Source: JAWWPG01 sp963820035 | GTDB taxonomy: Bacteria; Actinomycetota; Actinomycetes; Propionibacteriales; Nocardioidaceae | Length of the DNA: 64,000 nt | Direction of reading: 5' to 3' | NCBI GenBank assembly: GCA_963820035.1 | Contig: CAWFYK010000002.1 | Location: 620,001-684,000 of the forward strand | In this document: positions 41,738 through 51,900 of the stretch, one piece after another | Layout of the letters: each line of letters begins with the position of its first letter | Position numbering within the stretch: the stretch's first letter is position 1 | Made by a program: the position numbers and the translations under genes | Notes under the pieces: generated by a model | The model's input: only the letters and a program-made list of their open reading frames with translations | Told to the model about the DNA's origin: nothing | Database searches by the model: none

Positions 41738-42922
41738 TCAGCGGTCGACGCTGGTCACCGGGCCGCGGCGGGCCAGGCGAGTGGTCAGCCGGCGTGCTTC
41801 GCCGTCGGTGCGCTGCCGAGCCGCCGCGTAGAGCACCTCGGCACGCTCCAGCACGCTCGGCCACGTGACGGCGGGCTGCACGGCACGGTTGTGCTCCGCG
41901 ATCCGCTCGCGGGTCTGCCGGTCTCGGGACAGGGCCGCGAGCGCATAGACCATCTCGTTGTCGCTCCCCGTCAAGAAGCCTTCAGCACCGTCGGAGATGA
42001 ACTCCCCCACGCCGCCGTGGCGGCTCGCCACCACCGGCAGGCCCGCCGCGCGCGCCTCCAGGGCGGCGATGCCGAACGACTCGAGCTCGGCCGGGGCGAC
42101 GTAGAGGTCACTCTGGGAGAAGATATGGCGGATGTCGCTTCGCTCGAGGCGACCCGGCAGGCTCACCCAGCGCTGCATGTCATGTGCCTCGAGATAGTCC
42201 ATCATCTTGGCCCGCAGCGGGCCCTCACCGATGATCACGGCGTGCAGCCCGATACTCGGCGAGACCCGCTCGCGGAGTCGACGGAGGATCCGGAGCAGCG
42301 GCATCGGGCGCTTGCGGCGCGACAGCCGCATCACGCTGGTGATCGTCACGGTGCTGGGCGACCTCGGGGCCGGCTCGGTGCGCCACGCGTCGGCGTCGAT
42401 GCCGTTGGGGAGCACCGCTACGGCAGCGCCACCTCCGAGGGTCTGGGCCACCTGCCCGGCGGCCGTCTGGCTGACGGCCGACCAGATCACCGGCCACTGC
42501 TTGTGCCGAACGATCCATCCCCAGGCGATGTCGGGGGCGGGGCCGGTCCGCGACCACAACGAGTGGACGGTGACCACCGTCGGGATGCCACCGAGGGACG
42601 CGGCGCGCCCGGCCAGCATCGCAAAGGGCGAGATCAACGACGCATGCACGTGGACCATGTCGAAGCGCTCGCGGGTCAGGACGTCGGGCGCAGCGAAGCC
42701 CGCGACGAACGGGCGGACCGCCCGCTGCGACACGACGGTGTCGATGCGCTCGACCCACGCCGGGTCCGGCCCCGCGGTGCCTGCACCGGGCGACTCTGGC
42801 GTAGGCGTGATCACCGTCGTCTCGTGACCGGCGGCCCGCTGCCGAGTCGCGAGATCGTGCACCTGCATCTCGATGCCACCGAGCCGGGGAAGGTAGTAGT
42901 CGGTGACGTGAGCGATGCGCAT
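41738..42922 (-). CDS. GT4 family glycosyltransferase
   Basis: 394-residue GT-B fold glycosyltransferase that transfers a nucleotide sugar to an unknown acceptor. N-terminal acceptor motif RIAHVTDYYLPRLGGIEMQVHDLA, central VAVLPNGIDADAWRTEP and C-terminal AELESFGIAALEARAAGLPVVAS, with the ESFGIAALE glutamate pair (E-x7-E) binding the donor. No membrane segment, so probably cytoplasmic or membrane-associated. The ATG at 42922 shares one base with the stop of the flippase-like gene (TGATG), which fixes the start. Longer frames upstream lie in that gene. PIG-L gene follows after 10 bp. Confidence 0.93.
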   Translation of the reverse strand: MRIAHVTDYYLPRLGGIEMQVHDLATRQRAAGHETTVITPTPESPGAGTAGPDPAWVERIDTVVSQRAVRPFVAGFAAPDVLTRERFDMVHVHASLISPFAMLAGRAASLGGIPTVVTVHSLWSRTGPAPDIAWGWIVRHKQWPVIWSAVSQTAAGQVAQTLGGGAAVAVLPNGIDADAWRTEPAPRSPSTVTITSVMRLSRRKRPMPLLRILRRLRERVSPSIGLHAVIIGEGPLRAKMMDYLEAHDMQRWVSLPGRLERSDIRHIFSQSDLYVAPAELESFGIAALEARAAGLPVVASRHGGVGEFISDGAEGFLTGSDNEMVYALAALSRDRQTRERIAEHNRAVQPAVTWPSVLERAEVLYAAARQRTDGEARRLTTRLARRGPVTSVDR

Positions 42923-44055
42923 CAGGCGGCCAGCCCGACTGGCGCGTCCGCGGCATCGTCGGCGGTCAGCTCGGCCCGGTCGGCACGCATCCGACCGCGG
43001 CGATGCCACAGCCAGACCGCGAGCCCAGCCCCGCCGACGGGGATCTCCAGGCCGAAGGTGAACGCGCGATAGATGAGGACGCCGGCGACTGTCGTCACGG
43101 GGTCGCCACCGAAGGCGATGAGCAGGGCGGTGATGCCGACCTCGACGAAGCCCGTGCCGCCGGGCGTGATCATGGCGAGGGTGAGCACCCGCTCGAGCGC
43201 ATAGCCGGCGAAGATCTCCGGCGCGGTGAGCGTCGTACCGAGCATGTGGAGGCTTGACCAGAGCAGCAGGGCCTGGAGCGCGGAGTAGGCAAGCATGCCG
43301 AGGGACAGCTGCATCCAGCCCGTACGGAGCAGACCGATGCTCTCGTGCCGGAGCTCGACGACGGACTGGCTGAGGTCGATCCTGCGATCGGAGCGGGCCA
43401 GCCGGTAGAGCAGCTGGATCGGCCGGGTCAGCAGTCGGCCGAAGAGTCCCGCGGCCCTCTCGCTCGACATCGCGGTGAGAAGGAGGACGAGCAGGATCCC
43501 GAGCAGGACCATCGCCACCGAGGCGATGTTGGCCAGCTGCGGGTGGGTGACGTCGCCCGTGAGCAGCAGAGCCGCGAGCGCGAGCGCGGGCAGACTCAGC
43601 TTCGCCATCACGTCCCAGAGGTTGGTGACGAAGGTATAGAGCGTGAAGGCCGGCTTGCTGAAGCCCCAGGATCGGCTCATCCAGTAGTTGAGGCCGATGC
43701 CGAGGGCACCGCCCATCGGAACCAGGTTGGACACCGCGCTGCCGGTCAGGCTCAGCGTGAGCGCCCGGCGGTGGGTGAGCCGCGGCATCGCCGCGGTGAG
43801 CACGAACGAGTGGGCATAGAGGCCGCTGAACCAGATCACGGCGAGCAGCAGCACCTGCCGCTTGGTGAGCTCGGAGACGACCTTGACGACGCCGGCCCAC
43901 GGTGCGCCGACGATCAGCGGCAGGACGGTGTGGTAGATCCCGAAGACCAGGGCGAACGACAGCAGGATCTTGACGGCGAGCTTGACTGCTCGCACCCACG
44001 TGAAGCCGGAAGACGCGGTGGCGTCGACCACTGCCGCGTCGGCGTCGCTCGTCAC
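42922..44055 (-). CDS. Flippase-like membrane protein, LPG synthase TM/UPF0104 family
   Basis: 377-residue polytopic membrane protein with about eight hydrophobic segments. Family features: NLVPMGGALGIGLNYW and LTLAMITPGGTGFVEVG (the P-G-G-x-G motif shared with MprF membrane domains). Such proteins sit in lipid-modification and glycan-export operons and may flip lipids. Start is GTG after GGAGAGGGG. First gene of the three-gene unit with GT4 and PIG-L genes: together they suggest synthesis, trimming and translocation of a glycolipid. Exact lipid unknown. Confidence 0.9.
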   Translation of the reverse strand: MTSDADAAVVDATASSGFTWVRAVKLAVKILLSFALVFGIYHTVLPLIVGAPWAGVVKVVSELTKRQVLLLAVIWFSGLYAHSFVLTAAMPRLTHRRALTLSLTGSAVSNLVPMGGALGIGLNYWMSRSWGFSKPAFTLYTFVTNLWDVMAKLSLPALALAALLLTGDVTHPQLANIASVAMVLLGILLVLLLTAMSSERAAGLFGRLLTRPIQLLYRLARSDRRIDLSQSVVELRHESIGLLRTGWMQLSLGMLAYSALQALLLWSSLHMLGTTLTAPEIFAGYALERVLTLAMITPGGTGFVEVGITALLIAFGGDPVTTVAGVLIYRAFTFGLEIPVGGAGLAVWLWHRRGRMRADRAELTADDAADAPVGLAA

Positions 44056-44431
44056 CTGAGTCCCCTCTCCTTCACTCGATCCCCGATCTTGCCGCCCGGC
44101 TTATGCTAGCGACCCGAACCCCCTGAGTGCGGCATCATTACCTCGGGCGGCCCGGTCGTCAGGAGCGCCCGTCGACCGGCTGGATACATCGGCACCCCGG
44201 GCCGATCCATCGCGCACCTGGGCAGTTACAAATCTACTCCACGACGGGTAATAGACATCTCTCCGACACCTGACTCGTGCGTCACGTGTCCCCAGGCGGG
44301 CAGCCCGCCCTAGGAAGGCCCGATGATCGTCCCGTTCCGATGGACTGCCTGGCAACCGAGTTTCAGCGACCGGTCGAGCGCTGATAAGATCCACCACGCT
44401 TCGTCGCGGCCACCATCCGCCCGAGCAACCG
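44056..44431. other. Gap between flippase-like gene and tRNA-Lys
   Basis: 376 bp with no supportable gene. It should hold two promoters. On the plus side, TAAGAT at 44385-44390 with TTCAGC 17 bp before it is a plausible tRNA promoter, 42 bp ahead of the tRNA. A short hairpin GGCGGG-CAG-CCCGCC lies at 44295-44309. The stretch 44220-44275 is less GC-rich than its surroundings, consistent with a promoter area. Confidence 0.5.
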
Positions 44432-44504
<73 letters not shown>

Positions 44505-44706
44505 CAAGACCCCGGGCCAGACACCCTCACGTGTCCGACCTTCCCTTAGGGGCAGGCACATTGTTTGCCGCTGCCCGAAACGTGCCGGGCCCACCGAGCC
44601 GCCGAGTGTACGGGGCGACCGAGTGAATGCCACCGAGGACTTCGGCCCTGCAAGTGGGGCCGATCAACCCTGCTCTGCCCGATGCGCTGCCCGTAGCGTC
44701 ACGAGC

Positions 44707-44910
44707 ATGAAAAGGATCGACCGCAGTGTCGACGGCAGGTTGCTGCCCCACGCACAGTGCCGCTTCTGTCATCGCGGCATTGTCGACGCACCGGAGATCG
44801 GCTGGCTCGACCCGACCCCGGGTGAGACCTACGACCTGTGTCCCAGCAGCGCGTATGGCGACCACGAGCCGAGCGACGCACGGGGCGACACCCCCCGCTT
44901 CGAGCCGTGA
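44707..44910 (+). CDS. Small hypothetical protein with CxxC motif, 67 aa
   Basis: I do not recognise it. From the ATG at 44707 it reads MKRIDRSVDGRLLPHAQCRFCHRGIV and ends in an acidic, Asp/Pro-rich tail. CRFCH plus a later Cys and His (LCPSSAYGDHEP) could bind zinc. No strong ribosome-binding site is visible, and the frame remains open back across the tRNA, so coding status is uncertain. It is alone on the plus strand between tRNA-Lys and the antiporter gene. Confidence 0.45.
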   Translation: MKRIDRSVDGRLLPHAQCRFCHRGIVDAPEIGWLDPTPGETYDLCPSSAYGDHEPSDARGDTPRFEP

Positions 44911-45047
44911 CTCTGACGTCACGTCACGCTCACACGCCACCGGACGCCGAACATGCCAGACCACTCCAGGGCGCCCCGTGCTCCGGGCATCAACGCAGTC
45001 CTGGATGCCTCGACTCTGTGGGCAGCAGGCCCCAGACCTCGAGTCAC

Positions 45048-46220
45048 TCAGCCGGGTGGCTCGACTGCGGGCGCGTCCGCAGGAGTAGCTGGTGTGACGG
45101 TCGTCTTGGCGGCGATCGTCGCTGCTACCGACGCGATGGCGATGGTGATCATCGCCCCGAGGATCAGGGCAGCGGGTTCGCCGTTCGCCAGCAGGTGGGA
45201 CTGCGAGCCCAGCGCCGCTGCGGCAACCGGCACGCCTAGCTGGGCAGCGGCCAATGCGCCGAAGAGAGCCGGTTGACCGACCGCCCTGGTGACCAGGTGA
45301 GCAAGGGCGGCCCCGACACCCAGGGCGACGCCGAGGACGATGAGGGAAGGCCGCTGGCCCAGCGCACGCAAGTCGAGCGACGTGCCGAGCCAGACGAAGA
45401 ACACCGGACCGAAGAAGCCTTCCGTGACAGCGAAGAGCTGACGGGCCAGCCGGCGTGGTTCGCCGACCGCCGCCACCACGAGACCGAACGCGAAGCCGGC
45501 CAGCATGATCGAGACGTGCATCTCCTGGGCGATCGCGGCGAGGCCGAACAGGATCGCCAGGTTGATCCGCAGCTCGAGGGCGAACTTACGCCGTTCCGAC
45601 AAGTCGTGCAGATCTTGACGCCAGCCGCGACGTTCGGCCTCGCGGAGTACGACGAACGCGACGAGAGCGCTGGCCATCACCGCAAGCGCGCCGAGCCCGG
45701 CGCGGCCGGCCCTGGAAGGCTCGATGGCCAACGGGAGGGCGACGATGCAGGCAGCATCAGCAACGGCCACCTGAGGAAGTAGCTGAAGGACCGGGGGGCC
45801 CTCAAGGTGGAGGGCGTCGACGATCGGCAGGATCAGCGCCGCGGAGGACGAGGACATCAGCACGGCATAGAGCGCGGCATGACCGGTGTCGAAGACATGC
45901 GAGATGAGCAGCGCAACCGGGACCGACGCCACGCCCACGAGGACCGCGCGAAACAACCCGATCGGCAGGGCGCCGCGGAGCCGACGGTCACTGATCGGAA
46001 CATGGGAACCGGCGACGAACATCACCAGCGCGAAGCCGATCTGGGCAAGGAACGCGAACGTGGGCTCGGTGGGATCCAGCCGGTTGAGGACCATCGGTCC
46101 GACCGCGATGCCCACCAGCAGCTCGCCGACGACAACAGGCAACCCCCAGCGGTGCGAGACGGCCAGTAGCGGACCGACGACCCCAGCGGCGCAGATCAGC
46201 GCCAGAATGGCGAAGCTCAT
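45048..46220 (-). CDS. Cation:proton antiporter (CPA2 family)
   Basis: 390-residue membrane transporter exchanging Na+ or K+ for protons, in pH and salt homeostasis. About twelve hydrophobic segments; family features include GLPVVVGELLVGIAVGPMVLN near the N-terminus, VAVADAACIVALPLAI (an Asp in the ion-site helix), FGLAAIAQEMHVSIMLAGFAFGLVVA and FFGPVFFVWLGTSLDL. It lacks the cytosolic RCK/TrkA domain. Start is ATG at 46220. It is transcribed alone. Confidence 0.9.
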   Translation of the reverse strand: MSFAILALICAAGVVGPLLAVSHRWGLPVVVGELLVGIAVGPMVLNRLDPTEPTFAFLAQIGFALVMFVAGSHVPISDRRLRGALPIGLFRAVLVGVASVPVALLISHVFDTGHAALYAVLMSSSSAALILPIVDALHLEGPPVLQLLPQVAVADAACIVALPLAIEPSRAGRAGLGALAVMASALVAFVVLREAERRGWRQDLHDLSERRKFALELRINLAILFGLAAIAQEMHVSIMLAGFAFGLVVAAVGEPRRLARQLFAVTEGFFGPVFFVWLGTSLDLRALGQRPSLIVLGVALGVGAALAHLVTRAVGQPALFGALAAAQLGVPVAAAALGSQSHLLANGEPAALILGAMITIAIASVAATIAAKTTVTPATPADAPAVEPPG

Positions 46221-46421
46221 CCCTGCCGCCCAGCGCTCATCGCAGCGTCACAGACCCGATGACAGCCGCGTGAATCGACGCCGCCCGGACCGTCGTGATC
46301 CTCCGCAGTGGACGTCCATGACCTCCAGCATGGGCTTATCCTCCCCCACAGCGGCGCGGAATCCGGGAGCCGCTGCGAGGTCGTGGCCGACGCCACGGTC
46401 TCAGGTGCACGCGCAGGTCGC

Positions 46422-46454
46422 CGGCTGCCCGGAACGTCTCGTCCGGGACAGCCG
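46422..46454 (-). terminator. Hairpin downstream of FAD oxidoreductase gene
   Basis: CGGCTGCCCGGA / TCCGGGACAGCCG, a 12-bp stem with one bulged base and an 8-nt loop, starting 44 bp after the FAD oxidoreductase stop. Likely its terminator. Confidence 0.55.
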
Positions 46455-46497
46455 ACGACTCACGATGATGCTTTCACGTGCTCTGCGCCATCAGCGA

Positions 46498-47916
46498 TCA
46501 CGCGCTGGCAACTCGGTCTTCGTAGAGGCGAGGGACCTGGTGGTTCGCGAGGAGCGTTCCCTTCGCGTCCACCGCCGACCGGATGCCCTTCAACCGCAGC
46601 CAGGTATCCGCCGGGTACGACGCACTGACGTCCACCGTGGACTCGGCGAAGTTCAGGTAGTCGCGACCAGCGGAGTACGCCGCCAGCGCATCCACCAGCG
46701 CCTCCGCGTCCGCCGCGCCGCGCGCACCCAGCTCGGGCGTCGCGGCGACGGCGACACCGAAGAGGACGAATCGCCCGTCCAGCATCGGCAGCGCTCCAGC
46801 CCCCTCGGCGGGTCGACCGAGGGCGCCGCCGAGCTGGCGTAGTTCCGCGGCCAGCAGCGAGCTCCCCGAGCCCCGCCCCGTCAGCGCGAGGAAGGACTCC
46901 ATCGCCGCCTCCGGGAGGTCGGCCAGGATCGTGGACGCCGACACCGCGGGCGTCGGGCCTTCGGGGTCCATATGGAGTCGCACGAGCGATGCCGCCGGCA
47001 CCCGGCCGAACGTGTCCAGCTCCGGCTCCAGCGCCCGCAGATCGGCGAGGACGGCCTCCGCCTCCGCGTCGTCACCCAGCACCGCTCCATCGATGATCAC
47101 GAGCTGGCGCCCTCTCAGGAACTCGGGGAGCTCCGGCATCGGAGGCAGGTTGAGCATCCGGAACGACGTGGTCACGCAGTCCGGCGCGTTGACGGTCCAC
47201 GCGGTCCAGGCGCGCAATACCCGCTCAGCCTGCGCTTGGTCCCACAGCAACATTCCCGCATAGGCGGTCTCGATGTCGTAGAGCCGGAACTCCATCGCGG
47301 TCACGATGCCGAAGTTTCCGCCTCCGCCGCGTACCGCCCAGAAGACCTCCGGGTTGGTGTGCTCGTCCGCGCGGATCTGGGTCCCGTCACCGAGCACCAG
47401 CTCGACGGCCAGGATGCTGTTCGTGGCCATGCCAAGCTGCCGGGCAAACCAGCCGATCCCGCCTCCGAGCGAATAGCCGACGACGCCCACGTCCGGCGAC
47501 GAGCCGTGCAGGGCAGCGAGACCATGCGGTGCGGCGGCCTCGACGACGTGGCCCCAGAGCGCTCCAGCCTGAACCCGGGCGACCCGGCGCTCCGCGTCGA
47601 TCTCGACATCGGTCATCTCCGACGTACGAAGCAACACCGCATCCGCGAGCGAGCCGAGCGGACCGGCGTTGTGCCCCGTCCCTTGCGGTGCAACCCGGAG
47701 GCCGAGCTCGGCAGCCGCCCTCACGACGGCACTGACTTCGCCGGCGTCGAGCGGGAAGACGACCGCGGCCGGTCGCTGGTCCACAGCGACGTTCCAGGGG
47801 ATGCGGACCTCGTCGTAGCCGGCGTCGCCGGGCAGGTGGACAGCTCCGCCACACAGGCCGCGGAGTTGTTCGGCCGCTGCGCTGGTCGGACGGGCTTGGG
47901 TGGACTCGATGGTCAT
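46498..47916 (-). CDS. FAD-linked oxidoreductase (berberine bridge enzyme-like)
   Basis: 472-residue flavoprotein of the PCMH/BBE type. The FAD domain shows the GTGHNAG motif with His82, the usual site for 8-alpha-histidyl flavin linkage, and GVVGYSLGGGIGWFARQLG; AVRGGGGNFGIVTAMEF closes the domain. The C-terminus (AYSAGRDYLNFAESTVDVSASYPADTWLRLKGIRS in part) has the substrate-side Tyr-Leu-Asn-Phe signature. Such enzymes oxidise sugars, alcohols or natural products. The ATG has a GAAGGAAC ribosome-binding site. Upstream lie five SARP-like heptamers shared with the divergent hemerythrin-like gene. Confidence 0.92.
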   Translation of the reverse strand: MTIESTQARPTSAAAEQLRGLCGGAVHLPGDAGYDEVRIPWNVAVDQRPAAVVFPLDAGEVSAVVRAAAELGLRVAPQGTGHNAGPLGSLADAVLLRTSEMTDVEIDAERRVARVQAGALWGHVVEAAAPHGLAALHGSSPDVGVVGYSLGGGIGWFARQLGMATNSILAVELVLGDGTQIRADEHTNPEVFWAVRGGGGNFGIVTAMEFRLYDIETAYAGMLLWDQAQAERVLRAWTAWTVNAPDCVTTSFRMLNLPPMPELPEFLRGRQLVIIDGAVLGDDAEAEAVLADLRALEPELDTFGRVPAASLVRLHMDPEGPTPAVSASTILADLPEAAMESFLALTGRGSGSSLLAAELRQLGGALGRPAEGAGALPMLDGRFVLFGVAVAATPELGARGAADAEALVDALAAYSAGRDYLNFAESTVDVSASYPADTWLRLKGIRSAVDAKGTLLANHQVPRLYEDRVASA

Positions 47917-47985
47917 GACTGCTGTTCCTTCTCAGAGTGTTGGATTGTCCGGCGTTCCCGGTCGAATCCAACTCTCGGCGAGGCA

Positions 47986-48048
47986 CCTTGTGAGGGACTT
48001 GACAACGACTTGACGTGCCATCGATCCCCGCCTCAAGTCAGCCTCAAG
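47986..48048. promoter_or_regulatory. SARP-type operator: five heptamers at 11-bp spacing
   Basis: On the left, CCTTGTG (47986), ACTTGAC (47997) and ACTTGAC (48008), each 11 bp apart. On the right, in opposite orientation, CCTCAAG (48031) and CCTCAAG (48042), again 11 bp apart. Direct heptamers with an 11-bp period are the known recognition architecture of SARP (AfsR/ActII-ORF4-type) regulators. One set points to the FAD oxidoreductase gene, the other to the hemerythrin-like gene. A BTAD/SARP-type regulator is encoded about 1 kb away. The binding itself is inference. Confidence 0.7.
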
Positions 48049-48148
48049 GGAACCTCCAGCGGGCGCAGCGAGGCTCAGAGTGTCGTCCTCGCCATCCGGC
48101 GAGTGCACGCTTGTCAGCTCCCGACCTTCTCGCACGGAGGAGAGACCT

Positions 48149-48865
48149 ATGCGCAATGTGACACCTCACACCTCGCGGGTGGATACCATCGAACAGGCGA
48201 TCGCGGGAGACGGTCCCCTCGACGTGACGATGATGTACGTCGTCCACGACGCTCTCCGGCGCGACGTGCGGGCACTCCCGGCGGCCGCCCACCTGACACC
48301 GGTGAACGATCGTCAAGCCTGGCAGGCGTTGAACGTTCGATGGCAGACGGTGGCAGAGGCGTTGCAGCGCCACGGCGAGATGGAGAGGGCGCTGTGGCCC
48401 GCTCTCGCGGCTCGGGTCGAGGCCGAAGCACAACCAGTCGTCGTGGCGTGCGCCGCAGAGTTGTCGGCGCTCGACCGCCTTGTGCGGTCCTGCGCCGACG
48501 GCTTCGCGAAGGTGGCTCATGACGCTGACGACGATGCCCGGGCTGCGCTCACGGTCCGGCTCGCGGCCGCCCGCGAACGGGTCAGCCTGCACCTGGACGT
48601 CATCGAGACGGAGGTGGTCGAGCTTGCACAGCGACATCTCAACCGACTCGAGTGGCAGGCGGCTGTCCGCGGCGACTGCCAACGCTCCACCGGAGCGCGG
48701 CAAGCGATCCGGCTGCTGCCGTGGCTCCTCTACGACCTGCCAGGTGGCCGGTGCGACGAGGCCCTCGCCGATCTCGGCTGGCGGACCCGGATGCTGTGGC
48801 TGCTCGGTCGGCATCGCTTCGAGAGGCAGCAGCGCGTGGCGTTCCGCCACGTCAGGCACGCCTGA
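48149..48865 (+). CDS. Hemerythrin-like HHE domain protein
   Basis: 238-residue all-helical protein. Candidate metal ligands: His33 (MMYVVHDALRRD), His75 and Glu79 (RHGEMERALWPAL, H-x3-E), His148 and Glu153 (SLHLDVIETEVVEL), the spacing of hemerythrin-like domains. The set is not complete compared with classical hemerythrins, so di-iron binding is probable, not certain. Such proteins sense or scavenge oxygen species. The C-terminus (WRTRMLWLLGRHRFERQQ) is basic. GGAGGAGAG lies just before the ATG at 48149. It is divergent from the FAD oxidoreductase gene with shared operator repeats. Confidence 0.78.
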   Translation: MRNVTPHTSRVDTIEQAIAGDGPLDVTMMYVVHDALRRDVRALPAAAHLTPVNDRQAWQALNVRWQTVAEALQRHGEMERALWPALAARVEAEAQPVVVACAAELSALDRLVRSCADGFAKVAHDADDDARAALTVRLAAARERVSLHLDVIETEVVELAQRHLNRLEWQAAVRGDCQRSTGARQAIRLLPWLLYDLPGGRCDEALADLGWRTRMLWLLGRHRFERQQRVAFRHVRHA

Positions 48866-48953
48866 CCTCGCGCCGTCGTACCCGCCGTCACGCAACGTCC
48901 GCAACGTCCGCCCATCCGCACGCAAAGCGTTCGACCGCACGGACGCAAGAAAT

Positions 48954-48966
48954 GGGGGAAGCCCCC
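48954..48966 (-). terminator. Short GC hairpin between convergent genes
   Basis: GGGGG-AAG-CCCCC, 31 bp from the stop of the SARP-type regulator gene and 88 bp from the hemerythrin-like stop. Could end either transcript. Weak. Confidence 0.35.
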
Positions 48967-48996
48967 GCTGCGCGTACGACGGATGACCTGAGCACC

Positions 48997-51900
48997 TCAG
49001 AAAGCGTGCGTTTCCCGTCGATCTCGAAGCCAGGCTGCTGCCAGCGGGATGTCCCACGCCTCGCACTGCGCCAAGGCGGCGTCGGCGTGCGCTGCCGCAA
49101 GCTCCCGCTCCCCGGTGGCGGCCGCAGCCAGGGCGAGAAAGCCGTCCACCGGACCGAGGTGCATCCCAGATCCAGCACAGGAAGGGCGCCCGGCGAACGG
49201 CGACAGCTTGTCGTAGGCCCGGGCGGCCAGGTTCGGATCGCCGACGGCCAGCGCGGCCTCGGCGGCGGCGGCCCACACGATTCCCGAGAACCAGTCGTCG
49301 TGGTCGAGGTCGACCCGGTGGTGTGCCAGGTGATCGCTGGCCTCCTCGACCATCCCGGCTCGAGCCAAGAACATCGCCACGATGGTCGTGAGCGGTAGCG
49401 TGCTCTGCTCCTCCAGCGTGGTGAGGATCGGCACCACCTCGCCCGACCGGCCCTGCCACAGCGACATGCACAGCGCAGCACCGGCCGCCGCATCGTCGTA
49501 CTGCGCCAGCGACATCTCGTCGTCCAGCGCCTTGATGTGCGCCAGGATCTCCTCGCAGTCGTCGAAGCGCCCCGCCATGGCGTGCCAGGGCAACAGCAGG
49601 TTGTCCACGACGAGCAACCCATAGGGCAGCTTGAGCCGTTGACAGGTCAGCCGACCCCGCCGTGCCCAGGTCCACATGTCGTCGACCCTGCCGACCTCGG
49701 CCGAGACGACCGCCAGCAGCACCTCACTCACCGCCGCCGAACGCTCATTGCCGACGCTGTGGGCCAGTTCGAGCGCCTCGGTGGCAAGGTCGAGCCGCTG
49801 CGGCGCCGTCGCCTCCCGCCAGGTCGACACGAACGAGATGAGACAGGCGTCGAGCAGCAGCTGCGGATCATCCACCCGGCGAGCCATCGCGAGGGCCTGC
49901 TCCGTGAGCGCCTCGCGTTCCTGGTTCGTCGACCCGTAGTAGATCTCGTTGGCCAGGGCCAGCATGGTGCGGCATCGCAGCGCGGAGTCCGCCGCCGGCA
50001 GGTCGGTCAGAGCTCGGCGCAGCGCATCGACCACGCCCTCGTGCACCTCACCGTGAGCGGCGGACTGCCAGAGGGCGCCGATGGTCGGCTGCGACGCCGC
50101 GTGGGCCAGCAGCTCGACGTCACCGAGGGCGTCGGCGGCCACGATCGCCTGCTCTGCGGTCGAGATGAGGCCAGCCCAGTTGCCTGCCCAGCGTTGCATG
50201 TCGCAGAGCTCCAAGAGCACGTCATAACGGTCCCGTGGCGTGGCCGCTGGATCGTTGTCAAGAACTCCGAGCGCGGTGTGCAGGAAGCCGCCGGCCTCCT
50301 CGTAGGCGTGGACCTGCCGCGCCGCATGCGCTGCCGCCTCTGCCGTCCGTCGCGCCTCCGGAGCGTATGCCGGACCCGCCGCCAGCCAGTGCCGGACCAG
50401 CTCCGACTCCCGAGCTCCCGGCAGCGCCGCGATCGCCTTCGCCACCCGAGCGTGGGTCCGTGCCTGCCGGCTGCCGACGCCGGCGTAGACGGTGTCCCGC
50501 ACCAGCGCGTGAGCGAACAGGAACGTCTCGGGCCCGGTCAGCCGCAGCAGCCCAGCCTCGAGAGCCGGGTCGAGACCGTCGAGAACGTCGTCCTCGTCCA
50601 TCGCCTGAGCCCGAGCGAGCGTCGTCAGATCGAACTGGCGGCCGATCACCGAGGCGGTGCCGAGGAGCCGTTGACCGAGCTCGGGCAACCGCTGCACGCG
50701 TCGGACGAGGACGTCGTGAACCGCAGCCGGCGGATGCGCCTCATGGAGCAGCGACGCGAGGTCGCCGCGCTCACCGGCGAGTCGCGCGTACTCCACGAGA
50801 AAGAACGGGTTGCCGTCGGTCCGCTCATGCAGGGCGACCGCCTGATCCTCGGAGAGGTGGCGGTCGGGCAGTGCCTCGCCGCCGACCGCCTCGATGACGG
50901 TCGCGGCCTGCTCCGAGGTCAGGCCGGCAAGCTCGACCCTGGCCGCATGACGACGCGCGAGCGTCTCAGCGACATCGGCCAGCGCACCCGGCGGCTCCGG
51001 TGCCGTCCGCCAGGTGCCGACCACCATGAGCGATGCCTGATGCGCCGACTCGAGGAGCAGGCGCAGCACGCGCAGGGAGGAGACGTCAGCCCAATGCAGG
51101 TCGTCGAGGACGATGAGCACGGGGCGCTGACGGCTCTCCTCCAGCACCGCATCGGCGATCGCTTCCCAGGAGCGGAAGCGCGCACCCTCGTCCTCAGCGC
51201 CCGCGTCGGTCGGCAGGTCGCGGTCGAGCATCGAGAGGACCGCCGTCCATGGCCGCAACGGCGGTGCGCCATCGTCTTGGGAACATTGACCCAGCGCGAC
51301 CAGGACCCCGCGGCCCGCCGCCTCATGGGCAAGCTCGAGGGCGAGTCGGCTCTTCCCGATGCCGGGCTGACCGAGCAGCGAGGCAAAGGTCGGGGTACCG
51401 GACTCGGCGGTGGTCAGCAGGTCCGAGAGGAGGGCGAGCTCTGAGTCTCGCCCGACGATCGGCCACGGCGGCCTCGCGGCGGGCGTTCGGACGGAAGCCG
51501 TCACTCTCCTGACGTCGGCGGTCGTCCCTCGAGCGCCGGCCGACGCTGCCGGCTCGACGACCACGGTTACCGTGCCTGCTGGTGAGCCGGCCGGTGGCCT
51601 CCAGGCGAGGCTCGGATCCTGCCGGAGTACGGCGGTCTGCAGCTCGCGCAACTCCGGCCCCGGCTCGAGTCCGAGCTCCTCGTCCAGCAGCCGGCGTACC
51701 TGCGCGAGCACGTCGAGCGCATCAGCCTGCCGCCCCGAGCGCGCGAGCGCGACAGCCCACAACGCCCACAGCCGCTCGCGCAACGGGAAGGAGCGGGTGA
51801 GCGACTCCAGCTCGCCGGCGACGGTGGCATGCTGCCCGAGCGCCAGCCGGGCGGCGGCGCGATCCTCCAGCCCAACCGTTCGGAGCTCCTCGAGGCCGGC

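Noticed and set aside
41738..43999. Minus-strand frame of 753 codons suggesting a fusion protein
   Set aside because: Only the last 394 codons are a glycosyltransferase; the rest is the wrong frame of the flippase-like gene. The TGATG overlap at 42922 fixes the real start.
44101..44397. 98-codon minus-strand frame in the gap left of tRNA-Lys
   Set aside because: No ribosome-binding site, codon pattern unlike neighbours, and no recognisable protein features.
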